Below are positions 23,852 to 34,168 of a stretch of 64,000 bases of DNA, one piece after another. Each line of letters begins with the position of its first letter. The stretch's first letter is position 1. The DNA is taken from positions 212,388 through 276,387 of the forward strand of contig JABCZJ010000005.1 of the NCBI GenBank assembly GCA_013289715.1, given 5' to 3'. The stretch is from Acidobacteriota bacterium. Lineage in GTDB: Bacteria; Acidobacteriota; Terriglobia; Acidiferrales; UBA7541. Both the position numbers and the translations under genes were made by a program. The notes beneath the pieces were generated by a model, which was not told the DNA's origin, did not search any database, and saw nothing but the letters and a program-made list of their open reading frames with translations.

Positions 23852-25900
23852 TCATCGCGTCGGATATAAGAAACGCCATGGTGAGCGAAAGAAACTCTTC
23901 ATTACGAATTTCAGCAATTGCACTTGATCACTATAGGGAACGGAGTAGGCTCGCAATGCCACCCAAGAAGCGATCCCGAAACTGACTCCGAGATTGAGCA
24001 CGAAGATAATGGCAATCCCGAGAAGGGTATGAAAAAACCAGTTCTTGTACAGCCAATCTTTCCCAAGGCTGGTCGCTGCCAACGCTAAAGTCCCGGTAGA
24101 TAACGTTACATGCCTCACCTCCAAAGGGACGCCGAAGAAGTGCCCAAATGTCGGAACAAATCCCAACGAATAGCCCAGCACGATGCTGGCGCTCCATCCG
24201 GATATGTTCTTTTCGAAAATATCGGAAATACGCCGCATTTTATCGAAACCGAAGCGCAGGCCCAACGGGTGGTCCGCGATCGCATCCGCCAGCCGGTTGT
24301 ATGTCGCAAAATTTTCCACCCATCCACCGGCTAACGCCGATGTCCACAAAATCACTCCGGTCAACGCGGCATAGAAACCGGTTCCCGAGGCGAGAGGATC
24401 GAGGGTCCGGTACACGTACTGAGAGCTCGACTCGGGAAGGAAGGGTGCAGCGAACCAGTGCAACCACAGGCTGGCAAAGACTATACCTCCGATCGTAACC
24501 GTCAGCAGATTTCCTAACGCGGCGGCGAGCTGCGTACGGGTAATCCGGGTGATAAACACCGTTAGTTTCTCCCAGCGTTCGGACCCCTGTGTTGTGCGGA
24601 CGATATTGGCGTACGTCGCAGCGGTCATAGACGGCTGTTTTGTTGCCAGCGCCAGGCCCAGAGCTTGCAGTACGAGAAAGCTAATCGCGTAATCCGTGCC
24701 AGCCAAGAAGCCTTCGGCAAAGGGCGGGAAGCCGGCAGTTGTGACTCTTATTTTTATGGCTGCCGTTGCGACCGTCAGCAAACCACCTCCCAAGGCCGCC
24801 CTCCACATGCCCCAGTATTCGCTTCGGGTATTGGCAATATAATGTTCACCGGTCTTCCCAGTCCGTTCGACAATCTTTCGTGCCAGCAGTCTGGTATTTT
24901 CGCGAACTAGCGCCCTCAGGCTGAGGTCTTCCAGGCGGCCACGCAGCACGTCGTCGAGCATTCTTTTGACAGCCTGATTGTCGTCTGCACGCTCGGAATA
25001 TAAGACGTCCACGATGCAGGTCAGTCTCCGCAACGATCGTTCGATCGTGAACATGTCGAATTCGAGCGCAGTGCTCACGCCTGTTTGCTCCATCCGCTCG
25101 TGCATGTATTCCAGTTCCGCCCGGCAACTGATCGTCTCTTCCCGCAGAGCCTTCAGCAGGGGTTGCGCCTGCGAAGCCGAACTGCTGTGCGTGAGTTCAC
25201 CGACCAGCTGCTGCACTCGATAGAATGGCGAGTCTTCGACAACGTAGGGATGGCACCGTTCCCGAAATTCTGGTGACAAGCCTACTCCTGCCACGTGAGT
25301 TCCTAGCAGAACGAGCGCTTGTCGGAGATCTTCCTTTTGGCGATTCCATGCATGTGGCTCGTTGTCGGGCGAAAGTACTCGCACCGTGCGCTGAAAGAGC
25401 TCCTCTGGCCATTGCAGGAATCCCGCGCTATAGCGATCATCGGGATGTAGCCGAAAAACCAGTTTCGAGAGATCCTCATCCACTCGAGCGGACGGTAAGA
25501 TTCGTTCTACAACTCTGCGCGTCGCTTCGGACCAGAGGCTCTCCCTCGGGTGCAGCCCAGCCTCCGCAAATAGCCCTACAGCTTGGGTTTCTCCGAGCAT
25601 TACATGAAATGCTTTTTGAAACGGAACGCGCAGGGCGACGTCCGCTTCGAGCAACGACAAGAGTTCATTCACGCGCGCGATGCGTTGAGACGCCGAAGCC
25701 AGCCTTCCGGCAGACCTGGTCCAATCCACTAATTTGGAAAATGAGAGGAGGCGGCGGTTCAGATTCGATTCGGCGGAGAATTCTTGCAAAATTCGCTGCA
25801 ACCGAGTTCTATCCGCTCGGAGCCTGCTGTTTATAGGGGGCGAATCTCGGACTGCAGCCAACTGCTCGGGTGCCTTCGTCTCTTCGAGGTTGGAGCCCAT
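23852..25900 (-). CDS. Membrane protein of the Gcr 'site-specific recombinase' family (PF10136-like)
   Basis: The 682-residue protein has a soluble helical N-terminal half (residues 1 to about 370) and a hydrophobic C-terminal half with about six to seven membrane segments, including a conserved-looking ILWTSALAGGWVENFATYNRLADAI region. This matches proteins annotated as site-specific recombinase (Gcr). The name is historical: no integrase or resolvase catalytic residues are visible, and the membrane topology argues against DNA recombination. The gene is monocistronic, just beside the group II intron on the opposite strand. Confidence 0.7.
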   Translation of the reverse strand: MGSNLEETKAPEQLAAVRDSPPINSRLRADRTRLQRILQEFSAESNLNRRLLSFSKLVDWTRSAGRLASASQRIARVNELLSLLEADVALRVPFQKAFHVMLGETQAVGLFAEAGLHPRESLWSEATRRVVERILPSARVDEDLSKLVFRLHPDDRYSAGFLQWPEELFQRTVRVLSPDNEPHAWNRQKEDLRQALVLLGTHVAGVGLSPEFRERCHPYVVEDSPFYRVQQLVGELTHSSSASQAQPLLKALREETISCRAELEYMHERMEQTGVSTALEFDMFTIERSLRRLTCIVDVLYSERADDNQAVKRMLDDVLRGRLEDLSLRALVRENTRLLARKIVERTGKTGEHYIANTRSEYWGMWRAALGGGLLTVATAAIKIRVTTAGFPPFAEGFLAGTDYAISFLVLQALGLALATKQPSMTAATYANIVRTTQGSERWEKLTVFITRITRTQLAAALGNLLTVTIGGIVFASLWLHWFAAPFLPESSSQYVYRTLDPLASGTGFYAALTGVILWTSALAGGWVENFATYNRLADAIADHPLGLRFGFDKMRRISDIFEKNISGWSASIVLGYSLGFVPTFGHFFGVPLEVRHVTLSTGTLALAATSLGKDWLYKNWFFHTLLGIAIIFVLNLGVSFGIASWVALRAYSVPYSDQVQLLKFVMKSFFRSPWRFLYPTR

Positions 25901-26101
25901 GCAGATTGCTTTTGATGCCTCCGATGCGAGGCACAGTCTACATCACGACCACTTGATAGTGAAATTTTCGATGGGATTAAGTCGTTCGCAAAATAACAGG
26001 CAAATTCTCGCGTCCACTAAAGCCATGCAACCGTTTGAATGTTCCACGAAACTGGCCTAGTGCCTGATTTACCGGTAAAGCCCCAGCACCCAAGTTTCCG
26101 G

Positions 26102-26521
26102 CTAGGCGACTTTCCCATCGTTGGGGTCGGAACACAACGGAGGCGGATACGGCTCGGCAACATTTAATCCAAGTTCCTTCGCCCGTTGATAGCATTCCAT
26201 CGCATCTTTCCAGTGATGCCGTAGCTCGGGCGGTTGTGAGGCATACAGCGTTCCGAGATTGTTCCATGCGACTGCATTGTTCTGTTCCGCTGCTTTCAGA
26301 AGCCACCGCTCGGCTTCCAACACGTCTCGCTTAACAGCTAAGCCAAGCTGATAAAGCAGCGACAATTGAGTCTGGGCATCCGAGTTGCCCGCAATCGCGT
26401 GGGGCAGCGTCATCTCGACGACGCGGTCGTACTCTTTTCGCTCGAACGCGTCCATAACTTCATCTGAGTTGAATTCTGTGGAATTCACGACCGCAAATAT
26501 AGCATCGAGCCGCTTCGCCAT
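26102..26521 (-). CDS. Small Sel1/TPR-repeat protein
   Basis: The 139-residue protein contains two Sel1-like repeats: residues about 45-80 (NSDAQTQLSLLYQLGLAVKRDVLEAERWLLKAAEQNN) and about 81-117 (AVAWNNLGTLYASQPPELRHHWKDAMECYQRAKELG). There is no signal peptide, so it is probably a cytoplasmic scaffold. Divergent from the DUF2846-like gene. Partner unknown. Confidence 0.7.
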   Translation of the reverse strand: MAKRLDAIFAVVNSTEFNSDEVMDAFERKEYDRVVEMTLPHAIAGNSDAQTQLSLLYQLGLAVKRDVLEAERWLLKAAEQNNAVAWNNLGTLYASQPPELRHHWKDAMECYQRAKELGLNVAEPYPPPLCSDPNDGKVA

Positions 26522-26737
26522 GCACGAAGTGCAGATGCCCGGTTACGACGAATCGTCCAGTGACAGGCTGGAAGCTTGTTGGAAAGCCTCGCACTGATTT
26601 CTCCACTCGCGGCGTGTATCTTAGCGAACCCTTTCACAAGTGATCGAAACCCGCTAGCCACACTCCACGTCATTCATACGTACATAGCAATTTTGATTTT
26701 CCCGAGTATTGCGAAGACTAGACGCCGGAGGTGGCCC

Positions 26738-27277
26738 ATGAAAAGCATGCTCGTAGTGTCGTTGCTCACTATGCTTGCGGTGCCCGTGTTCGCCCAGGAT
26801 CAGGCGACTGCTGCCCGGACCGCTGCTGGCTGCGGTGCGGACAGTGTTCAGTTCGACGTCAAAACAGACAAGAGTCTGCATCCGCAGGGACAAGCGCCCG
26901 CGGGCAAGGCGCTCGTATATGTTCTCGAAGTAGAGAGGACAGACGCTCAAGCCTTCAAAATAGGCGCCGCGACGATTCGAGTTGGGCTCGACGGCCAGTG
27001 GGTGGGCGCAAATCACGGCAATACGTACTTCTACTTCCCAGTCGATCCTGGCGACCACAGTCTCTGCGCGAATTGGCAGTCAACCCTCGGAAGGATCTCG
27101 AAGTTAGCCTCGGCTGTCAGCCTTACGGCGGAGACGGGCCAGGTGTACTACTTCCTAACGAAAGTGGATGAGCGAAGTCACGATAATCCTGCTGTATGGA
27201 TGGAAGCGGTAGACCCGGCGGAAGCGAAGCTCCTGATCGCATCCGCATCGCTCAGCGATTTTCATCCCAAGAAATAG
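26738..27277 (+). CDS. Secreted DUF2846-like protein
   Basis: A CCGGAGG site (26725-26731) precedes the ATG, which opens a signal peptide cleaved near VFAQD. The mature part (about 160 residues) follows the DUF2846 pattern: ALVYVLEVERT, KIGAATIRVGLDGQWVG, YFYFPVDPGDHSLCANWQS, then VSLTAETGQVYYFLTKV. It probably forms a beta-sandwich in the periplasm. Two Cys residues could pair. Function unknown. Confidence 0.75.
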   Translation: MKSMLVVSLLTMLAVPVFAQDQATAARTAAGCGADSVQFDVKTDKSLHPQGQAPAGKALVYVLEVERTDAQAFKIGAATIRVGLDGQWVGANHGNTYFYFPVDPGDHSLCANWQSTLGRISKLASAVSLTAETGQVYYFLTKVDERSHDNPAVWMEAVDPAEAKLLIASASLSDFHPKK

Positions 27278-27388
27278 CGCCATTAACGGCAGAGGGTTCA
27301 TGCGGATAGCTGCTGATAACTGGGAATATCACCACCTCGCCGGGGCAGTGCCTGACGAATCAGGAGTTAGCCCGCCGTCGCGGAAGAC

Positions 27389-29854
27389 TTAGCGTCGGAA
27401 ACCACCACCACCGCGGAATCCACCGAACCCGCCGCCGCCCCAGCCGCCGTGAAACCCTCCATCACTAAATCCGCTGCTGCGATCTCCCCATCCGCCGCTG
27501 CTGCGGTCGCTGAATCCTCCGCCGCCGGAGCCGCCACCCCAGCCACCGGAGCGATAGTTGTTCCAACGTTGTGAACCCTGGTCGCGGGCCGCCGCTTCGT
27601 TGTTGAACGACGAGGCTGATTTCGTGGCATTGCTCCAGCCGCTGCCAGAGTTTTGCTGCCAACCCGAGCTGGGGCTGCCTCGGTACACGTTGCCATCATG
27701 GCTGGCATATAGATTGTTGTCGCTGTAACCAACGCCATTTCCCGTGTGGGTGTTGTAGGCGAAACCGCGATTCACACTTGCGGCAGAGCCGCTATACGCA
27801 TTTCCGGCAACTCCGTGTGCTCCACCCGCTACTACTCCTGTGTTCGGATTGTATGCCGCGCCTCGGCTACCCGCTGCGTAATTCCCGGTGTACGCGTTGT
27901 AGTTGTAGCCTCTGCCGCCTACACCAGACGCGCCGGTGACTGGATTGTAAAAACTCCCCCGCGTTCCCGCGCCGACGTTGCCGGTGTAAGGATTCGCCCA
28001 AGCAGCGCGCGTGCCGCCGTAAGCCGCATTGCCCCAGTGGCCGTAAAAATTCGCGGATGCGACTCCGCCGTAAGCGCCCCATCCCCACGCAGGAGCTACT
28101 GGGCCCCAGCCGTACCAACCGACTGGACCCCACCAAGGACTGCATGCGGCACCCACAGCCATGCCAAGACCAAAGCCAAGCGCCCAACCTCCCGCCGCGC
28201 TCCAGCCGAATGAAGCGCCGACGCCATAAGTCACGGGAGCCGGGAGCCAAACGTCCGTAGTGACGAACGGCGAGTACACATAACCCGTGCCGTAGACTAC
28301 AACGCCGTCTGTCGAGACCACGGTTCCGTAATAGCCAGGAGTGTAGCCCACGTAAACAACGCTCGGGGTGTAGCCGTACACCTGCGCATACGTGACGTAG
28401 TAAATCGGCGAACTAGGTGGAATGGTATAAATCGCCGGAGGCACCGTTACCGCTACCGCCCACGGCCCATTCGCTGAAGGCCCAGCGAACCACACTCCAC
28501 CCTGGCAGGAATAAAAAGACGTTCCCGAAACCATCACGACCGGCGTCGTTGAATTGACGGCGTACATTAAAGACGTATCTGTCACGGGCTGGAAATTCGG
28601 TTCTCCAACATAGGAAAGTGTCAGCTTGGCTTTTGCGCGGTTGATGGTCGCCGTCTGCGGTATTTGATTGGCGATTAAAGCCTCTTTCGCCTGCGGAGTG
28701 CCGGGAATGGAAACCAGCACGCTCGCCTTCGGACTGTAAACCGGAATCTTCGCAAAATCCGCCGGAAGACTGGTAGCGGCAATGTAGCTCCACGGGCCAT
28801 TTTGCAGGGACGTGGACGAGAACCAGCGCCCGGCGACGAGTATGTAGTACGTAGAATTGCCGTTGTCCAGGAAGATGTCGTCACCGGAATTGGTGACGTA
28901 CAACAAACTCGTGCCCGGGATCGGCGTGAATTCCGGCGCTCCTGAAGTGAGGATCAATTCCGCCGGCGTCGTGCTGACGTAAACCTGTGGTGCCTGCAAA
29001 TCTGCGAACGCCGCTTTGAGGGATTGTTCGGGATTTCCCAGCACCTGATTCTGGTGCGCCTGCAGCGCTGCCTCTTTGACTTTATCCAGGTCTTTTTTTG
29101 GATCACGCTTGGCCATCAACCAATCGCCCTGGAGAGTCTGCGACTCCACCCAGCCGTCCATCAGTGCCAGGTAATACATACTCTTGCCGGAATCGAAGAG
29201 AATCAATGCGCGAGTGTTGATGATTTTTTGCAGGCCGTTGCCGGCATCCTGCATCACCGGTTGCCCATCAATGAGCGCCAGTACGGCGGGGGCCGTGCTG
29301 AAAAAGATCGTCGGTGGATTATTCTTAACTTCTACTCTTTTCTGTTTTTCCGCCACGGATGTAACGGCCAGGCTGGATTGCAACTGATCGAGCGGCACCA
29401 CCTGGGTCCAGGTCATGTCCTTCTTGAACGCCCCAGAATATGCCGCCCCGTTATTGGCGACGGTGGGAAATTTCTGCCTGGTCAAATGGAAGTCTTCCAG
29501 CGTCACCACGCGATTGACCTTGTCAACTTCCGTGCGTGCGGTGTACCAGATCGCGCCAAAATCAGTTTTGTCCGTGCCGGTCCAGATGATGACCACGGAA
29601 TATGCGTCCAGGACATTTCCCGTCCAATCGCTCAGTTCCGGCTGGTACACGGAAATCTTCGCGTCTTGATAGGCGAACTGCCGCGGCCACGGGTCGCCTC
29701 CCGGCGGCGACACTTTGGCTGGGGAGGCGGGAGCCTTAGCCGCGGGCGTGGTAGATGTGGCGGACTGCGGCAGTGCCATGCCAGGTGACGCAATCACAAC
29801 GCACGCGACCAGAAGCACGGCAATCATAGGTTTGAGTCGTGTGTAGAATCCCAT
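27389..29854 (-). CDS. Large secreted Gly/Tyr-rich protein with 16-residue tandem repeats
   Basis: The 821-residue protein starts at MGFYTRLKPM (AGGAG about 10 bases upstream) and has a signal peptide (ASPGMALPQS). Residues about 50-500 form repeated beta modules (ISVYQPELSDWTGN, YVSTTPAELILTSGAPEF, SPKASVLVSIPGTP). A Tyr/Gly/Pro-rich region follows, then six consecutive 16-residue repeats of the form (Y/A)-N-x-x-(T/S)-G encoded at about 27711-27998. The extreme C-terminus is Gly/Ser/Arg-rich. Related proteins are sometimes annotated as carbohydrate-binding. An extracellular structural or adhesive role is possible. Confidence 0.7.
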   Translation of the reverse strand: MGFYTRLKPMIAVLLVACVVIASPGMALPQSATSTTPAAKAPASPAKVSPPGGDPWPRQFAYQDAKISVYQPELSDWTGNVLDAYSVVIIWTGTDKTDFGAIWYTARTEVDKVNRVVTLEDFHLTRQKFPTVANNGAAYSGAFKKDMTWTQVVPLDQLQSSLAVTSVAEKQKRVEVKNNPPTIFFSTAPAVLALIDGQPVMQDAGNGLQKIINTRALILFDSGKSMYYLALMDGWVESQTLQGDWLMAKRDPKKDLDKVKEAALQAHQNQVLGNPEQSLKAAFADLQAPQVYVSTTPAELILTSGAPEFTPIPGTSLLYVTNSGDDIFLDNGNSTYYILVAGRWFSSTSLQNGPWSYIAATSLPADFAKIPVYSPKASVLVSIPGTPQAKEALIANQIPQTATINRAKAKLTLSYVGEPNFQPVTDTSLMYAVNSTTPVVMVSGTSFYSCQGGVWFAGPSANGPWAVAVTVPPAIYTIPPSSPIYYVTYAQVYGYTPSVVYVGYTPGYYGTVVSTDGVVVYGTGYVYSPFVTTDVWLPAPVTYGVGASFGWSAAGGWALGFGLGMAVGAACSPWWGPVGWYGWGPVAPAWGWGAYGGVASANFYGHWGNAAYGGTRAAWANPYTGNVGAGTRGSFYNPVTGASGVGGRGYNYNAYTGNYAAGSRGAAYNPNTGVVAGGAHGVAGNAYSGSAASVNRGFAYNTHTGNGVGYSDNNLYASHDGNVYRGSPSSGWQQNSGSGWSNATKSASSFNNEAAARDQGSQRWNNYRSGGWGGGSGGGGFSDRSSGGWGDRSSGFSDGGFHGGWGGGGFGGFRGGGGFRR

Positions 29855-29889
29855 ATCGCCCACGCTCCTCTCTCCGTTTGGATTGGGGA

Positions 29890-29904
29890 GGCGGCAACGC
29901 CGCC
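29890..29904 (-). terminator. GC-rich hairpin GGCGGC-AAC-GCCGCC
   Basis: A perfect 6-bp stem lies in the 218-base spacer between the end of the sulfatase frame and the start of the 821-aa gene. It could terminate the sulfatase transcript or be a REP-like element; no T-tract is present. Confidence 0.3.
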
Positions 29905-30072
29905 CGGTATGCGGGTGGCGAAGCGCCCGGTTTCTTCTCGTGCTTGCCGACATTGTCCAGGCGACCGATTGCGTCGCCGGAGCTGAGAACGCGACGAGCG
30001 TGCGTTGCGTCGAAGCTTCGGTGCTGGGTCAGTTTCCGATTACGCGATGAATCAGAAGTTGAGGTTACTGTT

Positions 30073-32565
30073 TTACTCGGCGGCGAGGTTTACCTGCCTG
30101 GCGGCTTCGTCCCATTTTTTCTGGTCCTCGGCGCTGATCGGCTCAGGCTTGAGGTTCACGGTCAGCTTGTCCAGCTTGCCCGTAAAGCGGAACGGAACCT
30201 GGTAATCCTTGTCGTCCACCGGCGTCCGCGAATCAATGCCCACATCGAAGGTCTCGTCGATCGACATGATGAATGGAATGGTGTGCGGGATTGTCTTGCT
30301 ATCCACTTGCTGGCCATCAATCGAGAGAACGCCGGTTCCACCATTGCCAAAGCCATGCCCGTCGTACTGAAAGTCAAAAACGATTGTGTGTTTCCCAGGC
30401 GATAGCGGTTGCTTCGCTTCTCAACGGAAACGCGCCATATCGACCAAATTGTAGGTGAAAACCGGTACCCCCTTCAGCACGTAGAGACCGTAACCGCCGA
30501 AGCGGCCACCCAAGGTGACCAGCATACCCTCAGCGCCGCCTTGTGGGATTTCGACGTCGGCGGTGATGGCGTAGGACTTGTTCAGAATGCTGGGGGCATC
30601 GCTGACGGGCAGGCCGGAGATTTCACCGGTGTATGTGAATACGTTCCGCCCGGCGGTGGCACTGGGCCGCGGCGTAATCAGCCGCGGCAGGACTGAATTG
30701 TCTAGTGGAAGTACGTTGTATTTTTCCGCCTCTACCAGGAAAAGTTGCTGCAGATCACGCAGCTTGTCCGGATACTTGGCCGCGAGGTCGTTGTATTCCG
30801 AAAAATCGTCGGCGATGTTGTAGAGCTCCCATTTGTAACCATCAACCACATCGGGCAGTTTGATTGTGCCCAGCGCCCACGGAGGAGCCGGCGGGGTGGT
30901 GGCAGCAATCCAGCCTTCGTGGTAGATCGCGCGGTTGCCAAGCATCTCAAAGTACTGCGTCGTACGCGTCGAGGGCGTGTTCGCATTCGCTTTATCGAAA
31001 GTGTACTCCATGCTTATGCCTTCGATTGGCTTCTGCGCAATGCCGTTCACCATTGCGGGTGCCTGAACGCCAGCCGCTTCCAGAATCGTCGGCACGATGT
31101 CGATAATGTGGTGAAACTGGGTGCGGATGCCGCCCGCGTCTTTGATGCGATTGGGCCAGGCGATCACCATGCCCTGCCGCGTGCCTCCGAAGTGCGATGC
31201 CACCTGCTTGGTCCACTTGAAGGGAGTGTCAAAGGCCCAGGACCATGCCACCGACATATGCGGGTACGTCAAGTCGGAACCCCAAACGTTGTAAGCTTTC
31301 ATCTGGTCGGCAATCGGAATATCCAGAATCCCATTGTAGGCAGTCATCTGGTTCGGCGTGCCCACCAGTGTGCCTTCGGCGCTCGTACCATTGTCGCCGC
31401 TGATGTAAATGATGAGCGTGTTGTCGAGCTTGCCCATATCATCCACTGCCTGAACCACGCGACCGATCTCGTAGTCGGTGTATGCCGCGTATGCCGCAAA
31501 AACCTTCGCCTCGCGCGCAAATAGTTTTTTATTTTCGGCTGGCAGTGAGTCCCATTTCGGCAAGACGTCGGGCCACGGCGTCAGTTGCGTATTCGCAGGA
31601 ATGACGCCGAGGCGTTTCTGATTCGCAAAAATCTGTTCGCGCAATTCGTTCCAACCCATGTCGAACTTACCTTTGAACTTGTCGATCCATTCTTGAGTCG
31701 GCTGATGCGGAGAGTGCGTTCCGCCGGGAACGTAATACAGGAAAAATGGCTTGTCAGGGGCAGACGCGTTCAGTTCCTGCAAGTGTTTGATCGCATCGTC
31801 TGCCAAATCGGTCGTTAAGTTGTAGCCAGGCTTGCCAATCCAGGGGAAGACCTGTTCGGTATTGCGAAATAGGTATGGCGTCCATTGGTCGGTCTCGCCT
31901 CCCATGAATCCGTAAAAATATTCGAATCCCATTCCGCTGGGCCATTGATCAAACGGCCCTGCCGCACTGTATTGATAGGTCGGAGTGTTGTGCTCCTTGC
32001 CGAACCACGACGTAGCGTAGCCGTTCTCCTTCAGAATCTCTGCTATCGTCGCGCTCTCGGGGCCGATGATGGAGTCGTAGCCTGGGTAGCCGGTGGACAT
32101 CTCTCCGATAACGCCGAAACCCACGGGGTGGTGGTTCCGGCCTGTGATCAACGCAGCTCGCGTCGGCGAGCACAGAGCCGTGGAATGAAATTGGGTGTAA
32201 CGCAGCCCCATCTTCGCAATGCGGTCCATCGTCGGAGTTGGGATCACGCCGCCAAATGTGCCGCTCACTCCGTAGCCCTGATCGTCCGTCATGATCAGCA
32301 GCACATTGGGTGCGCCCTTTGGCGGCACAATCTTCGCAGGCCAGCAGGCCTTGGAACTGGCGGCGTTTAGGTTGATGACGCCGCCGAAGGCCGGCGGCGG
32401 CGACGGCACGTACTTGCCATCGATGGTGGTGGTGGCGCTGGTGGAACACGGCATACCCGTCGTTTGCTGGGCGTTGATAGCAAATGACGCGGATAGGAAG
32501 AGCAGGAATAACCCGACCAGTTGAAGCAGGCCGCGGGTTTTCTCGAACTTCTTCGAATTCCTCAT
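30073..32565 (-). pseudogene. Periplasmic arylsulfatase interrupted by one in-frame TGA
   Basis: The start at 32565 follows GGAGG and opens a signal peptide (LFLLFLSASFAINAQQ). The sulfatase signature CSPTRAALITGR has Cys132, the residue converted to formylglycine, and the metal-binding DDQGYG lies at about residues 95-100. At codon 715 (30423-30421) a TGA interrupts the frame. The same frame then continues for 115 codons with sequence typical of the C-terminal domain of this sulfatase group (PGKHTIVFDFQYDG, VDDKDYQVPFRFTGKLDKL) to a TAA at 30075-30073. The catalytic domain is complete before the stop, so a shortened enzyme could still be made. An 18-bp dyad lies about 84 bases upstream. Confidence 0.85.
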
Positions 32566-32648
32566 GCAGATCACGCCTCCACGTCGCAGAATGGGCCAAC
32601 ACAAGGCGCCGAGTTGGTGGATGGTGCGGCTTCACGCACACTCGCTAC

Positions 32649-32666
32649 AATTGTCAAAAGTGACAG
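32649..32666 (-). promoter_or_regulatory. Conserved 18-bp dyad upstream of the sulfatase gene
   Basis: AATTGTCAAAAGTGACAG contains the inverted repeat TGTCA-N4-TGACA. A copy with one difference lies at 34169-34186, upstream of the SYLF gene. The pattern suggests a dimeric regulator. Confidence 0.6.
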
Positions 32667-32784
32667 CTAGTGGTCTCTCAATCCTGATAAACGCGGCAAC
32701 CTTAGAAGTGAAGTGGCACTTCGAATCTCTAATGGCGTGACTCATCAGGCTTACAGCCGTTTCGATCAGGAAAACTGCTGGCGG

Positions 32785-33366
32785 CTAGTGCTCAAAAATT
32801 ACCGGAGGCCCGCTGACCCGCTTTGCCTGAAAGGCGATTGTTACCTCGACACGGTCGGCGATTTTGATGAAAGGAATGCTTCCGTCCACCCCATAGTCTT
32901 TACGGTCAAAGGCCATTGTTCCTTTAATCTCGCCTACGCCTTTCCCCTCGGTGTCAGACGTTAGCAGCAGAGCGTCGGGTTTAGTCACTCCGCGAATCGT
33001 AAAGTTGCCCTGCACCTGGAAGGTGGTTGGACTCGTCCGCACAATCTTCGTTGACTTGAACGTGATGAAGGGATCGTGCTTGACGTCAAAGAAATCTTTG
33101 CTTTTTAGCTTGTCATCCTTCATACCGCTGCCTGTATCCACGGTGGCTGCCTGAATCTTGATGTCCAAGACGCCTGTGGAGATATTAGGAGACGTAAACG
33201 TTAAAGTAGCGTCCCACTTATCGAAATGACCCTCTATATCCACCGATGACTTCACGTAGAACTTAATCGTGCTTTGCTCCGGCGTAATGACGAAAACGGG
33301 AACCTGCGCTCGGCTTAGTGGCGAGAGCAAAGCGGACGCTAAGAGGCAGAGGACAACTAGTCGCAT
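32785..33366 (-). CDS. YceI-like secreted protein
   Basis: The 193-residue protein has a signal peptide (LVVLCLLASALLSPLSRAQ) and the YceI lipocalin pattern: ITPEQSTIKFYVKSSVDIEGHF, KLKSKDFFDVKHDPFITFKST, GNFTIRGVTKPDAL and MAFDRKDYGVDGS. YceI proteins bind isoprenoid or fatty amphiphiles in the periplasm. It lies between the SYLF gene and the sulfatase gene on the same strand, 68 bases after the SYLF stop, so it may share the SYLF transcript. It is the second YceI homologue in the window. Confidence 0.9.
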   Translation of the reverse strand: MRLVVLCLLASALLSPLSRAQVPVFVITPEQSTIKFYVKSSVDIEGHFDKWDATLTFTSPNISTGVLDIKIQAATVDTGSGMKDDKLKSKDFFDVKHDPFITFKSTKIVRTSPTTFQVQGNFTIRGVTKPDALLLTSDTEGKGVGEIKGTMAFDRKDYGVDGSIPFIKIADRVEVTIAFQAKRVSGPPVIFEH

Positions 33367-33434
33367 GGAATCCCACCTTGCACAAGAGCTGTGCGACGTT
33401 CGCGGCCGTTTCTCATTCCGGTGGTTTGCACAAG

Positions 33435-34112
33435 CTACTTGCGAGTCGGCGAAGCCTTGGTCAGTTCGTCGTCCAAAGGTTTGGCGGCCGGCGGAGCGAC
33501 CTGGCCACCTTCGACGATTTCCTTCGCAGTGATCGATTTGCCGTAAAGAGCTTTATTGGCGTCATCGTCGGTGTCCATCGATGCGCCTTCCAGCGAGACG
33601 CCGGCAAAAAGTCCGCTGCTTCGCGAATATGTCAGAACGTCCACGTGCATCGAAGCGGCGTTGTAACCCGTAGCCTGAGCCCCGGTGGGACCGGCGGCGG
33701 CGGCAGCGTTCGCTCCAAGCTTTGTTTTCCCGTTCAGGATTTGCTCTGCGCCGGTGTGGTTCATCACCACCAGCACAAAGTCAGTCGCCGTAGACCCAAG
33801 CTGCACGCCGATGCTGGCTTGATCGAGCTTGTACATCGCCGGCGTGCCCCAGGCACCGTTCATTTCCGCGCCCGCGCGGCAAACCAGCACACCTCGACCA
33901 TAACTGCCGCCGATTCCGATGGCTACTTTTTTGACGCTGGGAAATATCAAAACGCAGGCGGCTTGGTCGAGGATATTTGTGGGCAAGGGGCCGGCCAGAA
34001 GCGCGCGGAAAACCGTGGCCGAATTCGATATACGCTCTTCTTCCTTCTTCTGAGCAAACAGCGGAGAAGCTACCGCTAAACACAATGCAGCCACGATCAT
34101 TCTCTTTTTCAC
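33435..34112 (-). CDS. Secreted SYLF (Ysc84-type) lipid-binding domain protein
   Basis: The 225-residue protein has a signal peptide (AALCLAVASPLFAQ) and a SYLF domain: ACVLIFPSVKKVAIGIGGSYGRGVLVCR, MYKLDQASIGVQLGSTATDFVLVVMN, SGLFAGVSLEGASM. SYLF domains bind phosphoinositides in eukaryotes; the bacterial secreted members are of unknown function and often occur with envelope-stress genes. A conserved 18-bp dyad lies 57 bases upstream. The Ala/Gly-rich insert at about residues 135-150 is unremarkable. Confidence 0.88.
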   Translation of the reverse strand: MKKRMIVAALCLAVASPLFAQKKEEERISNSATVFRALLAGPLPTNILDQAACVLIFPSVKKVAIGIGGSYGRGVLVCRAGAEMNGAWGTPAMYKLDQASIGVQLGSTATDFVLVVMNHTGAEQILNGKTKLGANAAAAAGPTGAQATGYNAASMHVDVLTYSRSSGLFAGVSLEGASMDTDDDANKALYGKSITAKEIVEGGQVAPPAAKPLDDELTKASPTRK

Positions 34113-34168
34113 GTTTCGTCCTTTATTGCAAAGATGTGGTCATAATGCCCGGCCGTCTGGCGAGTGGT

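Noticed and set aside
23852..25900. A functional site-specific recombinase
   Set aside because: The family name says recombinase, but the C-terminal half is made of membrane spans, and no Ser or Tyr recombinase catalytic residues are visible.
32649..32666. The 18-bp dyad as a simple -35 box (TTGACA on the minus strand)
   Set aside because: No -10 hexamer lies at a suitable distance at either copy, while the symmetric arms are conserved, so an operator is the better reading.
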